A stretch of 59,430 nt of DNA, taken from contig JAENZX010000006.1 of the NCBI GenBank assembly GCA_016841045.1, forward strand, positions 1 through 59,430. The letters are read 5' to 3'. Under the pieces are notes generated by a model. That model saw only the letters and a program-made list of their open reading frames with translations, was not told the DNA's origin and searched no databases. The position numbers were made by a program, and so were the translations under genes. This DNA comes from Thermincola carboxydiphila (lineage in GTDB: Bacteria > Bacillota > Thermincolia > Thermincolales > UBA2595). Shown piece by piece: positions 19,435 to 30,011 of this stretch; the first letter of the stretch is position 1, and every line of letters starts with the position of its first letter.

Positions 19435-22029
19435 ATGAGAAAACTCAAAAGAATGATTGCTCTCGTTACTGTAGCAATGTTCCTGTTGAGCCTCGCTGCT
19501 CCGATGGCATCTGCTGATACCAAAACAGATGCATTTGACAGACTGAATGCTCTTGGCGTTGTTTACGGTGACCAGAATGGCGATCCTATGTATGACAAAA
19601 ACTATACCCGTGCAGAAGCTGCTGCTGTTATGGTTCAGCTTTCCGGCATGGGAGCAGCTATCGATGCTGCTAAAGGCGCTACTAAGTTTAGTGACGTTCC
19701 TGCTTCCCACTGGGCATCAGGCGTTATCAATCTTGCTGTAGGTGCCGGTATTATCAAAGGTTATCCTAATGGTACATATCAGCCTGAGAAATCTGTAAGT
19801 TATGCTGAAATGTGTGCTATGCTTGTTCAAGTTCTTGGTTATGGTCCCAAGCTCCAGGGAACCTGGCCGAGCAACGTAATTGGTAAAGCTGCTGAACTCG
19901 GCCTGCTTGATAGCCTCAGCATTTCCAACTACAATGATCCTGCTGTTCGTTCTAATGTATTTATAGCTGCTGACAATGCTCTTGAGACCGAAATTCTTCA
20001 AGAAAATAAAGACGGCTATGAGACTGAAGACGGCGAAACCTTAATGACTGAGAAACTCAATGCTGTTGAGCTTGAAGACGTGGTTGTTACCGAAGTTTCC
20101 TCAGCTGTAGATAGCATTGAAAAGAATCAAATTACATTACTGGGTAATTTTGATACTGATGCTGCCCTCGAGGAAAAAACTTTTGATGTTGTTTCTAAGA
20201 CTAACCTTCTCTCCTTCCTTGGACAAAAGGTTAAGGCTTATGCAAATGATGACGATGAAATCATTTCCTTAAAGTCAGATGAAGACGAAGTATTCGTTGA
20301 TACTATTAAGTCAGTTGATTCAACTAAGGTTCTCTTCTACGACAAAGGCTCCAAAGAAAAAGCTTCAGGCATGCAGGTATTTGAGAATTTCGAAGGCTCA
20401 GTTAATAATGTAACTCCTGCTGCTGGTGACTATGTAATCGTTGTAATGGATGGTTCAAAAGTTAGTAAGATGCAAGTTATTTCCCTCACTGAATATGGTA
20501 TTGTTGAAGAGGTTGAAGACAACAAGATTATCATGAAAGAGGATCCCTCTTCCAGTGACATTGATCTTGATGATGTAGATATGGACTATGTTCAAATCTA
20601 CAAGAACGGAAAAGTTGCTACTCTTGACGACATTAAAGCAGATGATCTCGTTGCTTCCATTAATAATAGCGACAAGTGGACTATCTTTGTTTCCGACAAG
20701 AAGTTCGAAGGTAAACTTGATGTAGTAACTCCTTCAGCCGGTAACGCTGTGAAGCTTGTTGTAGGCGACAACGCAGCTCGTTCTATCAATGTTAAGACCC
20801 TTGAGTATTCAACCGATAATGGCGACAGCTACAGCGATGCTAATCTTAGCAACCTGAATGATGACGTTATTGGTGAAGATGTTAAGGTTTACGTTAACCC
20901 TTGGGGTCAGGCTACTTACCTGGTAGCTGATGATGAAGCTGAAGGTGCTTCCAATAAGGTTGTTGTTCGTAACATTACTAGTGACGACAATCCTGGATCC
21001 AACACCGACAGCACTGTTAAGTACATCAAGGTAACCAAAGCTGACGGTACTGATGTTACTTATGAAATCGACAATGATGATTACACAGTAAACATGGTAG
21101 ATAGCTACTATGGTACCCTTGACTTAGATGATGCTGATGGTACTGGCAGTGCTGATGTTAGTGCTAAGGATATCGTTAAAATTTCTCTGAACTCTGCAGG
21201 TAAAGTAACTGACATTGATACTCTTAGCGACATTGTTACTCTGAGAGCTGGTGCGACCGGTATCAATGTTGACAACAAAGTAATGTATGGTACTGACAAC
21301 TTAGCTTATGTTGTAAGTGACGACACTGTATTCATCCAGGTTGATGAGTATGGTAACAGTACCAATTACATTGATGAGAATAAAAAGATTTCTTGGGCTA
21401 CTGTTGATGACAATGAATCCGCAATCGAAGGTCTTGCTGCAAATAAGGTTAAGTTCTATGTTGAGGACAAAGAAGTAGTAATTGCCCTCATTGACAGTGA
21501 CCTGTCCCTGTCCAGTGATGACATGTATGGTGTAGCTGTTAACGGTTCCTACGCTGTAGGTGGCGGTGACTATAACATCAAGATTCTGGTTAATGGCGAA
21601 CTGAAGTCTTACAAGCTTGATGACACTGTTGACAACTTCGCTTATGGTAACGCTCCTGTTGTATTCGCAGTTAACGCTGACGGTGACATTGATGAAATCG
21701 CTCGTGTAGTAGATAATGCTGCCGGTTACTACGATATCATCAGCCAGTTCGAAGTTAAGAATACTAAGTCTGTAGGCGATAAGCTGATCATCGTATACGA
21801 AGGTTCAGATGCTTCAACCTCCGCAGATGATGTTGAGTACATCGTTAATAAAGACAAAGTTAAATACTTCGACAATACTGGTGCAACCATCGAGGAAGAT
21901 GGCAGTATCAGTAGGGGTGACGTAGTAGTACTGTATGACTTCCTTGACAAGGATGGCGACGTTGCATCTGCTTCAAGTGGTGACAACGCTGCAGACGGTA
22001 TCTACGACTACGTGGTAATTGTAGACTAA
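19435..22029 (+). CDS. S-layer protein with N-terminal SLH domains
   Basis: Likely main S-layer protein, assembling into the cell-surface lattice. The 864-residue protein has a signal peptide (KLKR n-region, hydrophobic core, cleavage after ASA near residue 27), then three SLH domains (about 28-75, 85-135 and 140-190; FSDVPASHWASGVI is the clearest). The rest is a long Asp-rich, Thr/Ser-rich beta region with almost no Cys, typical of Ca2+-binding S-layer arrays and with many possible O-glycosylation sites. Repetitive, uniform codon use (GCT, GTT, GAC), a strong promoter and an own terminator indicate very high expression. The following genes suggest glycosylation. Confidence 0.88.
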   Translation: MRKLKRMIALVTVAMFLLSLAAPMASADTKTDAFDRLNALGVVYGDQNGDPMYDKNYTRAEAAAVMVQLSGMGAAIDAAKGATKFSDVPASHWASGVINLAVGAGIIKGYPNGTYQPEKSVSYAEMCAMLVQVLGYGPKLQGTWPSNVIGKAAELGLLDSLSISNYNDPAVRSNVFIAADNALETEILQENKDGYETEDGETLMTEKLNAVELEDVVVTEVSSAVDSIEKNQITLLGNFDTDAALEEKTFDVVSKTNLLSFLGQKVKAYANDDDEIISLKSDEDEVFVDTIKSVDSTKVLFYDKGSKEKASGMQVFENFEGSVNNVTPAAGDYVIVVMDGSKVSKMQVISLTEYGIVEEVEDNKIIMKEDPSSSDIDLDDVDMDYVQIYKNGKVATLDDIKADDLVASINNSDKWTIFVSDKKFEGKLDVVTPSAGNAVKLVVGDNAARSINVKTLEYSTDNGDSYSDANLSNLNDDVIGEDVKVYVNPWGQATYLVADDEAEGASNKVVVRNITSDDNPGSNTDSTVKYIKVTKADGTDVTYEIDNDDYTVNMVDSYYGTLDLDDADGTGSADVSAKDIVKISLNSAGKVTDIDTLSDIVTLRAGATGINVDNKVMYGTDNLAYVVSDDTVFIQVDEYGNSTNYIDENKKISWATVDDNESAIEGLAANKVKFYVEDKEVVIALIDSDLSLSSDDMYGVAVNGSYAVGGGDYNIKILVNGELKSYKLDDTVDNFAYGNAPVVFAVNADGDIDEIARVVDNAAGYYDIISQFEVKNTKSVGDKLIIVYEGSDASTSADDVEYIVNKDKVKYFDNTGATIEEDGSISRGDVVVLYDFLDKDGDVASASSGDNAADGIYDYVVIVD

Positions 22030-22040
22030 TTGCAGATGTT

Positions 22041-22073
22041 AAAAGAGAGCGCTTATGGCGCTCTCTTTTTTTT
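22041..22073 (+). terminator. Terminator of the S-layer gene
   Basis: GAGAGCGC (22045-22052) pairs with GCGCTCTC (22058-22065) around TTATG, preceded by AAAA and followed by eight Ts. Very strong. Confidence 0.92.
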
Positions 22074-22239
22074 CAGCATTTTTAATTGGCTAAAAATGGT
22101 GTTGCTAAAATAACAAACATTACCACTTAAAATAAGGGGGATATTGCAGGAACCGAAGTATAAATGTCGAAATTGGTTAAATTAGACAATCACAATATTT
22201 ATATCAATAGCATTTTATGACTTAGGAGGAATTTTTCTA

Positions 22240-24345
22240 ATGGCGGATTCTGCGGTCTCCTTTAAAAAGTACTTTATGGTTATTTTGGGACTTCTTTTGT
22301 TTATACCTCCATTTTTTAAAGGTTTATATTTTGATAAAGATTATCTCTGGTTTGTGCTGGCCCTCCTTATCTTATTTACTATATATTACTCAACTCAGCA
22401 GATGGGCCACAATAAAAGGTTCTTGGACAATCTTAATGACTATCTTGTCCTGGGATTTGTCATAAGCTACGGTATTGCAGTATTCAATGCAGCTAATTAT
22501 AATGACGCTTTTAACGGATTTTTAAGGGTTGTAGGTTATTTTATCGTATATTACCTAATTGCTCACGGTCTGCGAAGTCAAAACGATGTAAGTAAGATAC
22601 TTAATGTACTTTACGGAGCGGGATTGCTGGTTGCGGTTGTTGGTCTTGGTGCCGGATTAAACTTTTATCATTTTGCGGGAGATATCACGGACGGTAGAAT
22701 CAACTCTACCCTGCAGTATCCCAATACACTTGCAGCTTATTTAACAGCGGTATTTATACTGGGAATATACTTAGCATTAAGTCAAAAGAACAGGATCCTC
22801 GGTATTATTTATAGTTTGGGCAATTATCTTTTGTTAATAACAATTTTTGGCACTCAATCCAGAGGCGGAATTTTGGTATTTTTATTTGTGCTTCCTTTGT
22901 TTTTATTGGGACCTCTCAGTAAAGTAAAACTTATTGCATGGGTAAATACAATAATTACAATCGTGTTTGCTTTTTTTGTGTCTCGTAATGTGCTTGCAGA
23001 CATATCTCACCAGACAGCGTTTGTTTCGATGTCATGGGTGCTGGGAGGGGCAATAACGGTTGCTGCGTTTTCATATGGACTTATCTTTCTTGTGGAAAAA
23101 ATTACCGTCCCTGAGAGTATCAGAAATTTAAAGATACTGGTTGGTGTAATCATCATTTTAATTTTGGGTTTGGTCACGGGACTTAGTTATGATTTTCTGC
23201 CGTCTCAATTTACTTCTCGGATAACAACCATAAATTTGAACGATCGGAACGTTTTGGAGAGATTTGTCTTTTATCAGGATGCTTTTAGGGCAATTAAAGA
23301 CAATATGATTTTTGGGGCTGGAGGAGGAGCATGGAGGACCCTTTTTCAGAGTTACCAGAGTTATTACTATATAGCCAGAGAGGTTCACAGTTATTACCTC
23401 CAGGTATGGTTGGAAGTCGGTATTATAGGATTGGCCTTCTTGATAGGGGTGTGGTTTACCTTTATAAGGTCAACGATTAGATTGTTAAGATCCAAAGGAA
23501 ACAACTATGAAGCCGGCATTTTGGGCTGGACAATACTTTGTTCTGCTCTTGCTCTTGGTCTTCATGGACTAATCGATTTCACTTTTTCATCAGGTGCAGT
23601 TGCTGTTTTCTTATGGACATTATTTGGCCTGATTAGGTCCCTTGAAGCAGCAAATGAAGATGACGATAATTGCGCTGCTGAAAAAGCTCGCAGTACATAC
23701 ATTAAAAAGGATTTAGTTGTAATTTCTGCCCTGGCAATTTTGTTGATAATCACTACTAGCTTGAATGCTGCAGTAAGTTACAGCAGCATGGCAAGTAAAT
23801 CGCTACAAAAAAATGACATTAGTAATTTTAAACGGGCTGCAGGGAAAGTTAACACTCTCAACCCGTTAAGTTCATCATTTCACCTATACTTGGCTCAAGT
23901 ATATGCACAGTCAGGTGGCGAACAAAAAAATGATAAAATGATGACGATGGCATTGGAGGAGGCCGACAAAGCCGTAAGATTAAATCCAAAGGAGCCGACC
24001 ATTAGAGAAGTTCGGGCAAGGATTTACCTGGCTATGGGTAAAGTTGACGAAGGTATAAAGGAAATGGAGACAGCATTGCAGCTTCAACCCTGGTATCAGG
24101 AACGCTGGGGTATTCTTACAGAGACTTACTATCAGGTAGGTAAATATTATCAAGGAGTAGGGGAAAAGGAAAAGGCAGCTGAATGCTTCAACAAAGTCAG
24201 TGATATGCCTGCCAGGATATCAGCCCAGTTAGCAAAATTGACGCCTGAGCATAAGAAGTTATGGGTTTTAGAACCAAAGCTTCAGGTGGATTCATATGTG
24301 TCAAGTTTGGCTGCTAAAGCCGATTCTCGGCTTAAGAGAATATAG
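22240..24345 (+). CDS. Wzy_C/O-antigen-ligase family membrane protein with TPR tail, candidate protein O-oligosaccharyltransferase
   Basis: A 701-residue polytopic membrane protein with about 12 helices, a large loop holding GAGGGAWRTLFQSY and REVHSYYLQVWLEVGIIGL (the Wzy_C motif with its His), SRGG in GTQSRGGILV, and a cytoplasmic or outer TPR tail (about residues 510-690, NPKEPTIREVRARIYLAMGK). Wzy_C-plus-TPR proteins act as O-antigen ligases or protein O-oligosaccharyltransferases; WsaB of Geobacillus and WsfB of Paenibacillus are the S-layer examples. Its place directly after the S-layer gene favours transfer of glycan to the S-layer, but polymerase activity cannot be excluded. The paralog is at 40502. 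AGGAGG precedes the ATG. Confidence 0.75.
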   Translation: MADSAVSFKKYFMVILGLLLFIPPFFKGLYFDKDYLWFVLALLILFTIYYSTQQMGHNKRFLDNLNDYLVLGFVISYGIAVFNAANYNDAFNGFLRVVGYFIVYYLIAHGLRSQNDVSKILNVLYGAGLLVAVVGLGAGLNFYHFAGDITDGRINSTLQYPNTLAAYLTAVFILGIYLALSQKNRILGIIYSLGNYLLLITIFGTQSRGGILVFLFVLPLFLLGPLSKVKLIAWVNTIITIVFAFFVSRNVLADISHQTAFVSMSWVLGGAITVAAFSYGLIFLVEKITVPESIRNLKILVGVIIILILGLVTGLSYDFLPSQFTSRITTINLNDRNVLERFVFYQDAFRAIKDNMIFGAGGGAWRTLFQSYQSYYYIAREVHSYYLQVWLEVGIIGLAFLIGVWFTFIRSTIRLLRSKGNNYEAGILGWTILCSALALGLHGLIDFTFSSGAVAVFLWTLFGLIRSLEAANEDDDNCAAEKARSTYIKKDLVVISALAILLIITTSLNAAVSYSSMASKSLQKNDISNFKRAAGKVNTLNPLSSSFHLYLAQVYAQSGGEQKNDKMMTMALEEADKAVRLNPKEPTIREVRARIYLAMGKVDEGIKEMETALQLQPWYQERWGILTETYYQVGKYYQGVGEKEKAAECFNKVSDMPARISAQLAKLTPEHKKLWVLEPKLQVDSYVSSLAAKADSRLKRI

Positions 24346-24486
24346 CTAAGCAGTGTGAGACACTTATTGGGCAATATTTCAATTTTAATTAAACACCTAA
24401 AAAGCAGGAATTCGAGTATTTAGGGTAGAAAAATTTACAAAAGATTACAGAATATTATTTCATTCGACATCTAGTGAGGAAGATTC

Positions 24487-25854
24487 ATGTGGATTTCTAA
24501 CGAAAAAACAAAATACTCATTTCTAATAATGCTGGCTGACGCAGTGTTGATTAACTGTTGCATTGTTCTTGCCTATTTAATTAGGTTTAAACTTACTCTT
24601 CCCGATTTCAATTTCCGGCCGTATATGGAACTGTTCATTTGGATTTCACTAGGGGGTATTTTTTTTCTAAACCTTTATCACCTTTATTCGGTTTCAGCCA
24701 GAACAAGATGGGATGACCAATTCTATTCCATCGTATTGGCAGTGACACTAACGATGATGTATAGTGTTACTCTTACATATATTAGTGCAAACTATTCTTT
24801 TCCCCGAACGGTTTTTGTCATAAGTGGAGTGCTTCAGGTTATTTTTCTAACGTTGTGGCGGTATCTTTTGTGGAAGACGACCAAGAAAATCCTTGGTTCT
24901 CAAAGAGCTATACTTATTGGAAATGAGAAAGTAATCAATGAACTGGCTGACAGGCTGCAGAAATTTTCCGAGAATCACCTGGAGATAATCGGCTTGATTA
25001 CTGAGGTCTCTCCAGACGTGGCGGTTAAAGAGGGAAGATATAAATTTCTTGGATCCTTTGACGAATACAAAAGAGTGCTTGAACGAGAAGATTATGAGAT
25101 AGTAATTCTTGCCCCTTCTTTGGATATAAGCTTCAAAGAAGATGTTGTTAGCTTTTGCTATTCGTCAGGCAAGGAGGCTATAATCATTCCTGATTTGTAT
25201 GAGGTCCTTCTTGTCAAATCCGATCTTAGTCTGATTGATGATGTACCGGTACTTAATATTAAAAATCAGAATGGTGAACCTGATCCGGTAAAAAGGTTTT
25301 TAGATATAGTTATTGGTTCTGCAGCTTTTATTTTCACAATTCCGATAATGGCTCTTGTAGCTTTAAGTATAAAGTTGGATTCACCGGGACCTATAATATA
25401 CAGACAAGAACGTGTCACTAGAGGCGGCAAATTATTTATATTATATAAGTTCAGAACAATGGTTCAAAATGCTGAAAAAGGCACTGGACCGGTATTTGCA
25501 GTTGAGGATGACCAGAGAGCAACCAGGGTAGGGAAATTTTTGAGAAAAACGAGGCTGGATGAACTTCCTCAGTTTATTAATGTCATTAAAGGTGATATGA
25601 GTCTTGTTGGACCAAGGCCGGAGAGGCCTTTCTTTGTGGAGAAATACTCCAGGCTGATAAATGGCTATGACAATAGACACCGGATGAAACCGGGTATTAC
25701 TGGGATAGCGCAGATTGCGGGGAAATACAATACCGGGCCCAGGGAGAAACTGGTTTTTGATTTGTTATATTCTAAGAAGAATAACGTTTTGGTTGATTTA
25801 AAAATTTTGCTGCATACTGTAAAGGTGCTGTTTATGAGGGATAAGGCGTCATGA
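24487..25854 (+). CDS. Initiating undecaprenyl-phosphate sugar-phosphate transferase (WbaP/WsaP type)
   Basis: Starts glycan assembly by moving a hexose-1-phosphate from a UDP-sugar to undecaprenyl phosphate. The 455-residue protein has four N-terminal membrane helices (about 12-115), a Rossmann-like CoA_binding_3 domain (about 140-250), one more helix (RFLDIVIGSAAFIFTIPIMA) and the bacterial sugar-transferase core: SPGPIIYRQERV, ILYKFRTM, TRLDELPQFINVIKGDMS, VGPRPERP and KPGITGIAQI. All hallmark residues are present. Sugar specificity is not readable. It overlaps the next gene by ATGA. Confidence 0.92.
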   Translation: MWISNEKTKYSFLIMLADAVLINCCIVLAYLIRFKLTLPDFNFRPYMELFIWISLGGIFFLNLYHLYSVSARTRWDDQFYSIVLAVTLTMMYSVTLTYISANYSFPRTVFVISGVLQVIFLTLWRYLLWKTTKKILGSQRAILIGNEKVINELADRLQKFSENHLEIIGLITEVSPDVAVKEGRYKFLGSFDEYKRVLEREDYEIVILAPSLDISFKEDVVSFCYSSGKEAIIIPDLYEVLLVKSDLSLIDDVPVLNIKNQNGEPDPVKRFLDIVIGSAAFIFTIPIMALVALSIKLDSPGPIIYRQERVTRGGKLFILYKFRTMVQNAEKGTGPVFAVEDDQRATRVGKFLRKTRLDELPQFINVIKGDMSLVGPRPERPFFVEKYSRLINGYDNRHRMKPGITGIAQIAGKYNTGPREKLVFDLLYSKKNNVLVDLKILLHTVKVLFMRDKAS

Positions 25855-27605
25855 GAAATTTGTTTCGGCTGATATGTGAACTAACAGTCAAAACATATAA
25901 CATCATTAAATCATATGGTCTAAAACACTTTGCTTATCGGGCACTGAAGTTCATTAAGATAAAAGGCTGGCGCAGTTTTGCTTCTCCCACCGATTTAAAT
26001 TCCCAGTATAAAAAATGGCTTACTCAAAATAAAAAGACTGTTGTTGTTAACCAGGGTGGATTTAGTTTTAATGTAGCGATTATTATTTTAGGTCGGTCTG
26101 ATCCACCGTCCCTAATTGAAACTTTTAAATCTGTTTTTACCCAACAAACCCCAAAATGGGAACTGTTTTTAGACAAGGCGTTATTTGCACATTTGAAACC
26201 TGTTGTCAGCGGTGAAATGTTGAATGATGACCGGGTTAAGTTTCTGGATGTAGACGTTGATCCAGCTAAGGTGCTTGAAAATATTAAACAAGATTATATA
26301 TGGTTTGTAAAGAGCGGGGATATTCTTAGAGACTGTGCCGTTTGGGCTGTTCAGGAGATAATCGGTCTTGATGGAGAACCCGACCTTATTTATGTTGATG
26401 ATGACAGGTATGATTGTGGCTCAGGCCGACGCTTTGCTCCACGGTTTAAACCAGGTTGGTCTCCTCATCTGTTATATTCGTTTAACTACATTGGTTTCTC
26501 CGCTGTTTTTAAGAAACAGACAATTAAAAAGGTTCAAAACCAGGCATCACCTATTGTAACGGGGGATACTTATAGTTTACTTACACAGCTTACGAATTTT
26601 GATATTGAAGTGAAACATATCTCAGATGTCCTTTACAGCTCCAGGTCGGTATCTGATATACAGATGAGTAGTAAAGAAACTACCAAAAAAGAACTTGCCG
26701 ACTGTGCGGTTCTTGAAAAATTTTTTAGTGACAAGGGTTACTCGGCTGTAGTGAGCATCGAAAGTGGAATTTACAACTACCGGATAGCAGTAAAAAGCAG
26801 GGAAAAGGTTTCAATTATCATACCAACTAAAAATAACGTGTCAATATTACGAAGGTGCATTAACAGTATTCTAATGAAGTCCAGTTATGATAACTTTGAA
26901 ATAATTATTATTGATAATGGAAGTACTGATAATTCAACACTTGAATATTTTGACGAGCTTAACGTATTAGATAATGTTCGAGTAATTAGTTACCCTCACG
27001 ATTTTAATTACGCGATTGTCAATAATATGGGTGCTGAAGCTGCAAGTGGTGCCTATCTGTTATTTTTAAATGATGATACAGAAGTCATAAGTTCCGACTG
27101 GATTGAGGCGATGATGGAGCTTTGTCAGATGCAGGGTGTGGGTGCGGTGGGTGCTTATCTATTGTTTCCCAATGGATTAATCCAGCATGCCGGGATAGTT
27201 ATAGGTATGCGAGGTAGCGCATCTCACGCCTTTTATAAAAGTAATCCTTCCGGCCCTTTGTACATGAACCTAAATAGATGTGTTAGAAATGTTTCGGCTG
27301 TGACTGCAGCCTGCCTAATGGTAAGAACTCAGTACTTTAATAAAGTTGGAGGTTTCGACCCTAGGTTTAGAATTGGGATGAATGATGTGGATTTATGTCT
27401 TCGGTTAATGAATATTGGTTTGGTGAATTTAGTTACTCCTCATGCAAGACTTTTCCATCATGAATCATTGACCAGAGGATCTTATGTTGATATTTCTGAA
27501 CTTGATTTATTTAATGAAATTTACAGTGAGTTAATATCTCAGGGAGATCCATACTATCATCCGGCATTAAGCCTATCGAAAAACGACTTCTCACTGGTGG
27601 TGTAA
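25851..27605 (+). CDS. GT2-family glycosyltransferase with N-terminal GT-like half
   Basis: A 584-residue cytoplasmic enzyme that probably adds a sugar to the lipid-linked glycan. The C-terminal part (about residues 320-540) is a GT-A fold of rhamnosyltransferase type: VSIIIPTKNNVSILRRCINS, IIDNGSTDNST, LFLNDDTEVIS as metal-binding DxD-like site, and MNDVDLCLRL near the end. The N-terminal part (about 65-300) repeats a weaker GT2-like pattern, VAIIILGRSDPPSLIETFKSV with LIYVDDDRYD, perhaps a second or inactive domain. The start overlaps the previous stop, so the genes are coupled. Confidence 0.85.
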   Translation: MRNLFRLICELTVKTYNIIKSYGLKHFAYRALKFIKIKGWRSFASPTDLNSQYKKWLTQNKKTVVVNQGGFSFNVAIIILGRSDPPSLIETFKSVFTQQTPKWELFLDKALFAHLKPVVSGEMLNDDRVKFLDVDVDPAKVLENIKQDYIWFVKSGDILRDCAVWAVQEIIGLDGEPDLIYVDDDRYDCGSGRRFAPRFKPGWSPHLLYSFNYIGFSAVFKKQTIKKVQNQASPIVTGDTYSLLTQLTNFDIEVKHISDVLYSSRSVSDIQMSSKETTKKELADCAVLEKFFSDKGYSAVVSIESGIYNYRIAVKSREKVSIIIPTKNNVSILRRCINSILMKSSYDNFEIIIIDNGSTDNSTLEYFDELNVLDNVRVISYPHDFNYAIVNNMGAEAASGAYLLFLNDDTEVISSDWIEAMMELCQMQGVGAVGAYLLFPNGLIQHAGIVIGMRGSASHAFYKSNPSGPLYMNLNRCVRNVSAVTAACLMVRTQYFNKVGGFDPRFRIGMNDVDLCLRLMNIGLVNLVTPHARLFHHESLTRGSYVDISELDLFNEIYSELISQGDPYYHPALSLSKNDFSLVV

Positions 27606-27608
27606 GAT

Positions 27609-28760
27609 TTGAAAATATTGGAATTTATCACGCTGGCTGAGATTGGCGGGGCGCAAGAGGTTCTTATTGACTTACTAAGAGGTTTTTCACATGACCGATA
27701 TAAACTGGATACTGATTTGGTCGTAGGGGAAGGAGAATATATACAGCGTGCCATCAACCCATGGTTTCAGGGGAAAGTTATTCAGCTGCCTTACTTGCGC
27801 AGAAAAATAAGTCTTTTTAATGACCTTAAGGTTCTCATTAATTTAGTTAAAATTTGTAGGAAAGGGAATTATGATTTATTGCATTGTCATAGTTCCAAGG
27901 CGGCATGGATTGGCAGAGTCGCTGCGCTATTAGCAGGGGTACCCAGAGTATGTATAACCGTGCATGGGTTGCCCTTTAGTTGGGGAAGAAACAGATTTTC
28001 CAGATTATTATATAGACTTATCGAGAGGTTATTAATACCTTTGAAGGCAGAATATATTTTTGTTTCGCCCGAGGACCGCGATGAGATGATAAAACTTGGT
28101 TTAAAACCATCTGTTTGCAAAGTTATATTAAATGGGAGAAACATACCATCTACGCCTAAAAAGGGGCTGACTGAAATTATCCCTAAAGTTTCTAAGGGAG
28201 TTCCTCTGATCTTAATGGTCGGTCGTCTTTCCGAGCAAAAGAACCCTTTGGAGTTTATCAATGTGGCAAGAGTGTTCATCGAACAACTTTCTGACACTGA
28301 TGTAAGACCAAATTTTGTTTTTATTGGTGATGGCCCTCTTAAAAGAGAATGTCAGGAAGCTATCCAAGAAGCCGGCATAGGTGAATACCTGCACTTAGCA
28401 GATGCATTAGAAGACGCAGGCGGCTTTTTTTGGGATGCTGACGTTGCCGTTCTCACATCGGTATATGAAGCCTGCCCGCTTGTAATAATCGAGGCTATGG
28501 CAGCGGGGGCGCCGGTTGTTGCTAGTAATGTACCAGGCACTCGCAATCTGGTTAAGCACGGTGAAACTGGATACCTCTACGAACCTTGTAATATTAGGGA
28601 AGCTGCTAAAAGGATAACTGAGATTTTACATAATAATAAACTTAGGAATGAAATGAGTAAAGCAAGCTCTAGGACATATAAAAGCCGATTCACCGTTGAA
28701 AAGATGGTTGAAAATTATATCAGACATTTTGAAGGAAAAAATAATGAGGATAGGCTATAG
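27609..28760 (+). CDS. GT4-family glycosyltransferase
   Basis: A 383-residue GT-B enzyme. The N-terminal EFITLAEIGGAQEVLIDLLRG is the typical acceptor-side glycine loop, and the C-terminal half holds LILMVGRLSEQKNPLEFI and the donor site ACPLVIIEAMAAGAPVVASN with the E-x7-E type pair. TTG at 27609 is the only start near the family N-terminus, three bases after the previous stop. Acts in the same lipid-linked glycan pathway; donor sugar unknown. Confidence 0.88.
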   Translation: MKILEFITLAEIGGAQEVLIDLLRGFSHDRYKLDTDLVVGEGEYIQRAINPWFQGKVIQLPYLRRKISLFNDLKVLINLVKICRKGNYDLLHCHSSKAAWIGRVAALLAGVPRVCITVHGLPFSWGRNRFSRLLYRLIERLLIPLKAEYIFVSPEDRDEMIKLGLKPSVCKVILNGRNIPSTPKKGLTEIIPKVSKGVPLILMVGRLSEQKNPLEFINVARVFIEQLSDTDVRPNFVFIGDGPLKRECQEAIQEAGIGEYLHLADALEDAGGFFWDADVAVLTSVYEACPLVIIEAMAAGAPVVASNVPGTRNLVKHGETGYLYEPCNIREAAKRITEILHNNKLRNEMSKASSRTYKSRFTVEKMVENYIRHFEGKNNEDRL

Positions 28761-29976
28761 TAACACCAATCACCGAAAATTTGATGCAATTGTCTGTCTT
28801 TCTGCGATAGACTGGGACTTTCTCTGGCAAAGAACACAGGAAATAATGAGTCAGTTTGCCGCATTAGGGTATCCGGTATTATTTGTGGAAAATACGGGTG
28901 TGAGAGTCCCGGGCTTTAAAGATGCCCCCCGGGTCTGGAACCGATTAAAGAAGATTATCACGTCACCTCAGAAACAGGCTGATGTACAAAATCATATAAA
29001 TATCAAAGTTTTCAGTCCAAAGGCACTCCCTTTTCCATACTCACCCTTGGCTATTAAGTATAATTTGTCCCATTTGCGTAGTGTGGTTCTTAGATTTAGT
29101 CGGGAAACGGGGATTCCTGTTAATCGGATTCTTCTTTGGTCATACATGACTACTCCGTTGGCGGTGAAATTAGCTGAATCTCTACCTTGGGCCGGCGTAG
29201 TAGTGGATTTGGTGAGTGATCCCTGCAAGGTCGAGGGGGCAGAAGCTGTTTTTGCTTCTCATAAAAAAATTCTTGAAATGGCAGATGTGGTACTATGTGC
29301 GTCCAGTTCTGTCATGAATACTGCATGGCATCAATTGGGACAAGGCTGGGAGGATAAGCTGCATTTGTTCGAAGATGGTTTTTCCACTAGGCTGTGGCAA
29401 TTGGCCAATGAAGTAGAAGAAGAGTTTGAGTTCCCATGGGAACAGTCAGGTAGGCCAATTGCGGCCTATATTGGTGGTGTCAATAACAAGATATGGTGGG
29501 ATGCGGTATCGGCGATGGCAGCAGGACTGCCGGAAGTCAACTTTGTTTTTGTCGGCCCTAAGGAATACGGGGAGCTGCCATGCCAAGGAGTTAATAAAAA
29601 TATACACTGGCATCCTTCTTTTGCGAAATACTCTCAGTTAGGACGCTTTTTGAAGAGCTGCAGCGTTGGTTTAATTCCTTATGTTCCCACCTCATATGTT
29701 TTGGAGATGCGCCCTGCAAAGATTAATGAGTACTTGGTAATGGGGCTGCCTATAGTATCTTCCCGAATGCCTGAGCTTGAACGTTTTGCCGAAGGACATG
29801 GGGAAGGAATTATTTATTTTGCTGATCAGTATATAGATTTTGCTGCAGCACTCAATCAGGCTTTAGAAGAAGATAGTCAATTGCTCCGTGAGAAACGCCG
29901 GAACATAGTCTTGGAGCGCTCCTGGGAGTCAGTATGTTCTGATTTGGCTTTGTTAATACATTCTTCGTTAGAGTAA
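28744..29976 (+). CDS. GT-B glycosyltransferase, TuaH-like
   Basis: A 410-residue enzyme. DAIVCLSAIDWDFLWQRTQEI and the later PIAAYIGGVNNKIWWDAVSA and MRPAKINEYLVMGLPIVSSRMPEL are typical of the TuaH-like group of surface-polymer glycosyltransferases. I start at ATG 28744, overlapping the previous gene by 17 bases, because AAGGAAAAATA precedes it and the extra residues of a longer form are encoded inside the neighbour. It precedes the exporter genes. The sugar is unknown. Confidence 0.82.
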   Translation: MRIGYSNTNHRKFDAIVCLSAIDWDFLWQRTQEIMSQFAALGYPVLFVENTGVRVPGFKDAPRVWNRLKKIITSPQKQADVQNHINIKVFSPKALPFPYSPLAIKYNLSHLRSVVLRFSRETGIPVNRILLWSYMTTPLAVKLAESLPWAGVVVDLVSDPCKVEGAEAVFASHKKILEMADVVLCASSSVMNTAWHQLGQGWEDKLHLFEDGFSTRLWQLANEVEEEFEFPWEQSGRPIAAYIGGVNNKIWWDAVSAMAAGLPEVNFVFVGPKEYGELPCQGVNKNIHWHPSFAKYSQLGRFLKSCSVGLIPYVPTSYVLEMRPAKINEYLVMGLPIVSSRMPELERFAEGHGEGIIYFADQYIDFAAALNQALEEDSQLLREKRRNIVLERSWESVCSDLALLIHSSLE

Positions 29977-30011
29977 TATGAGCAATGAACTTAGATTAAG
30001 AGGCGAAATTA

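Noticed and set aside
20598-21986. Antisense frames within the S-layer gene
   Set aside because: Ser/Thr/Leu-rich shadow translations caused by the biased codons of the S-layer gene.
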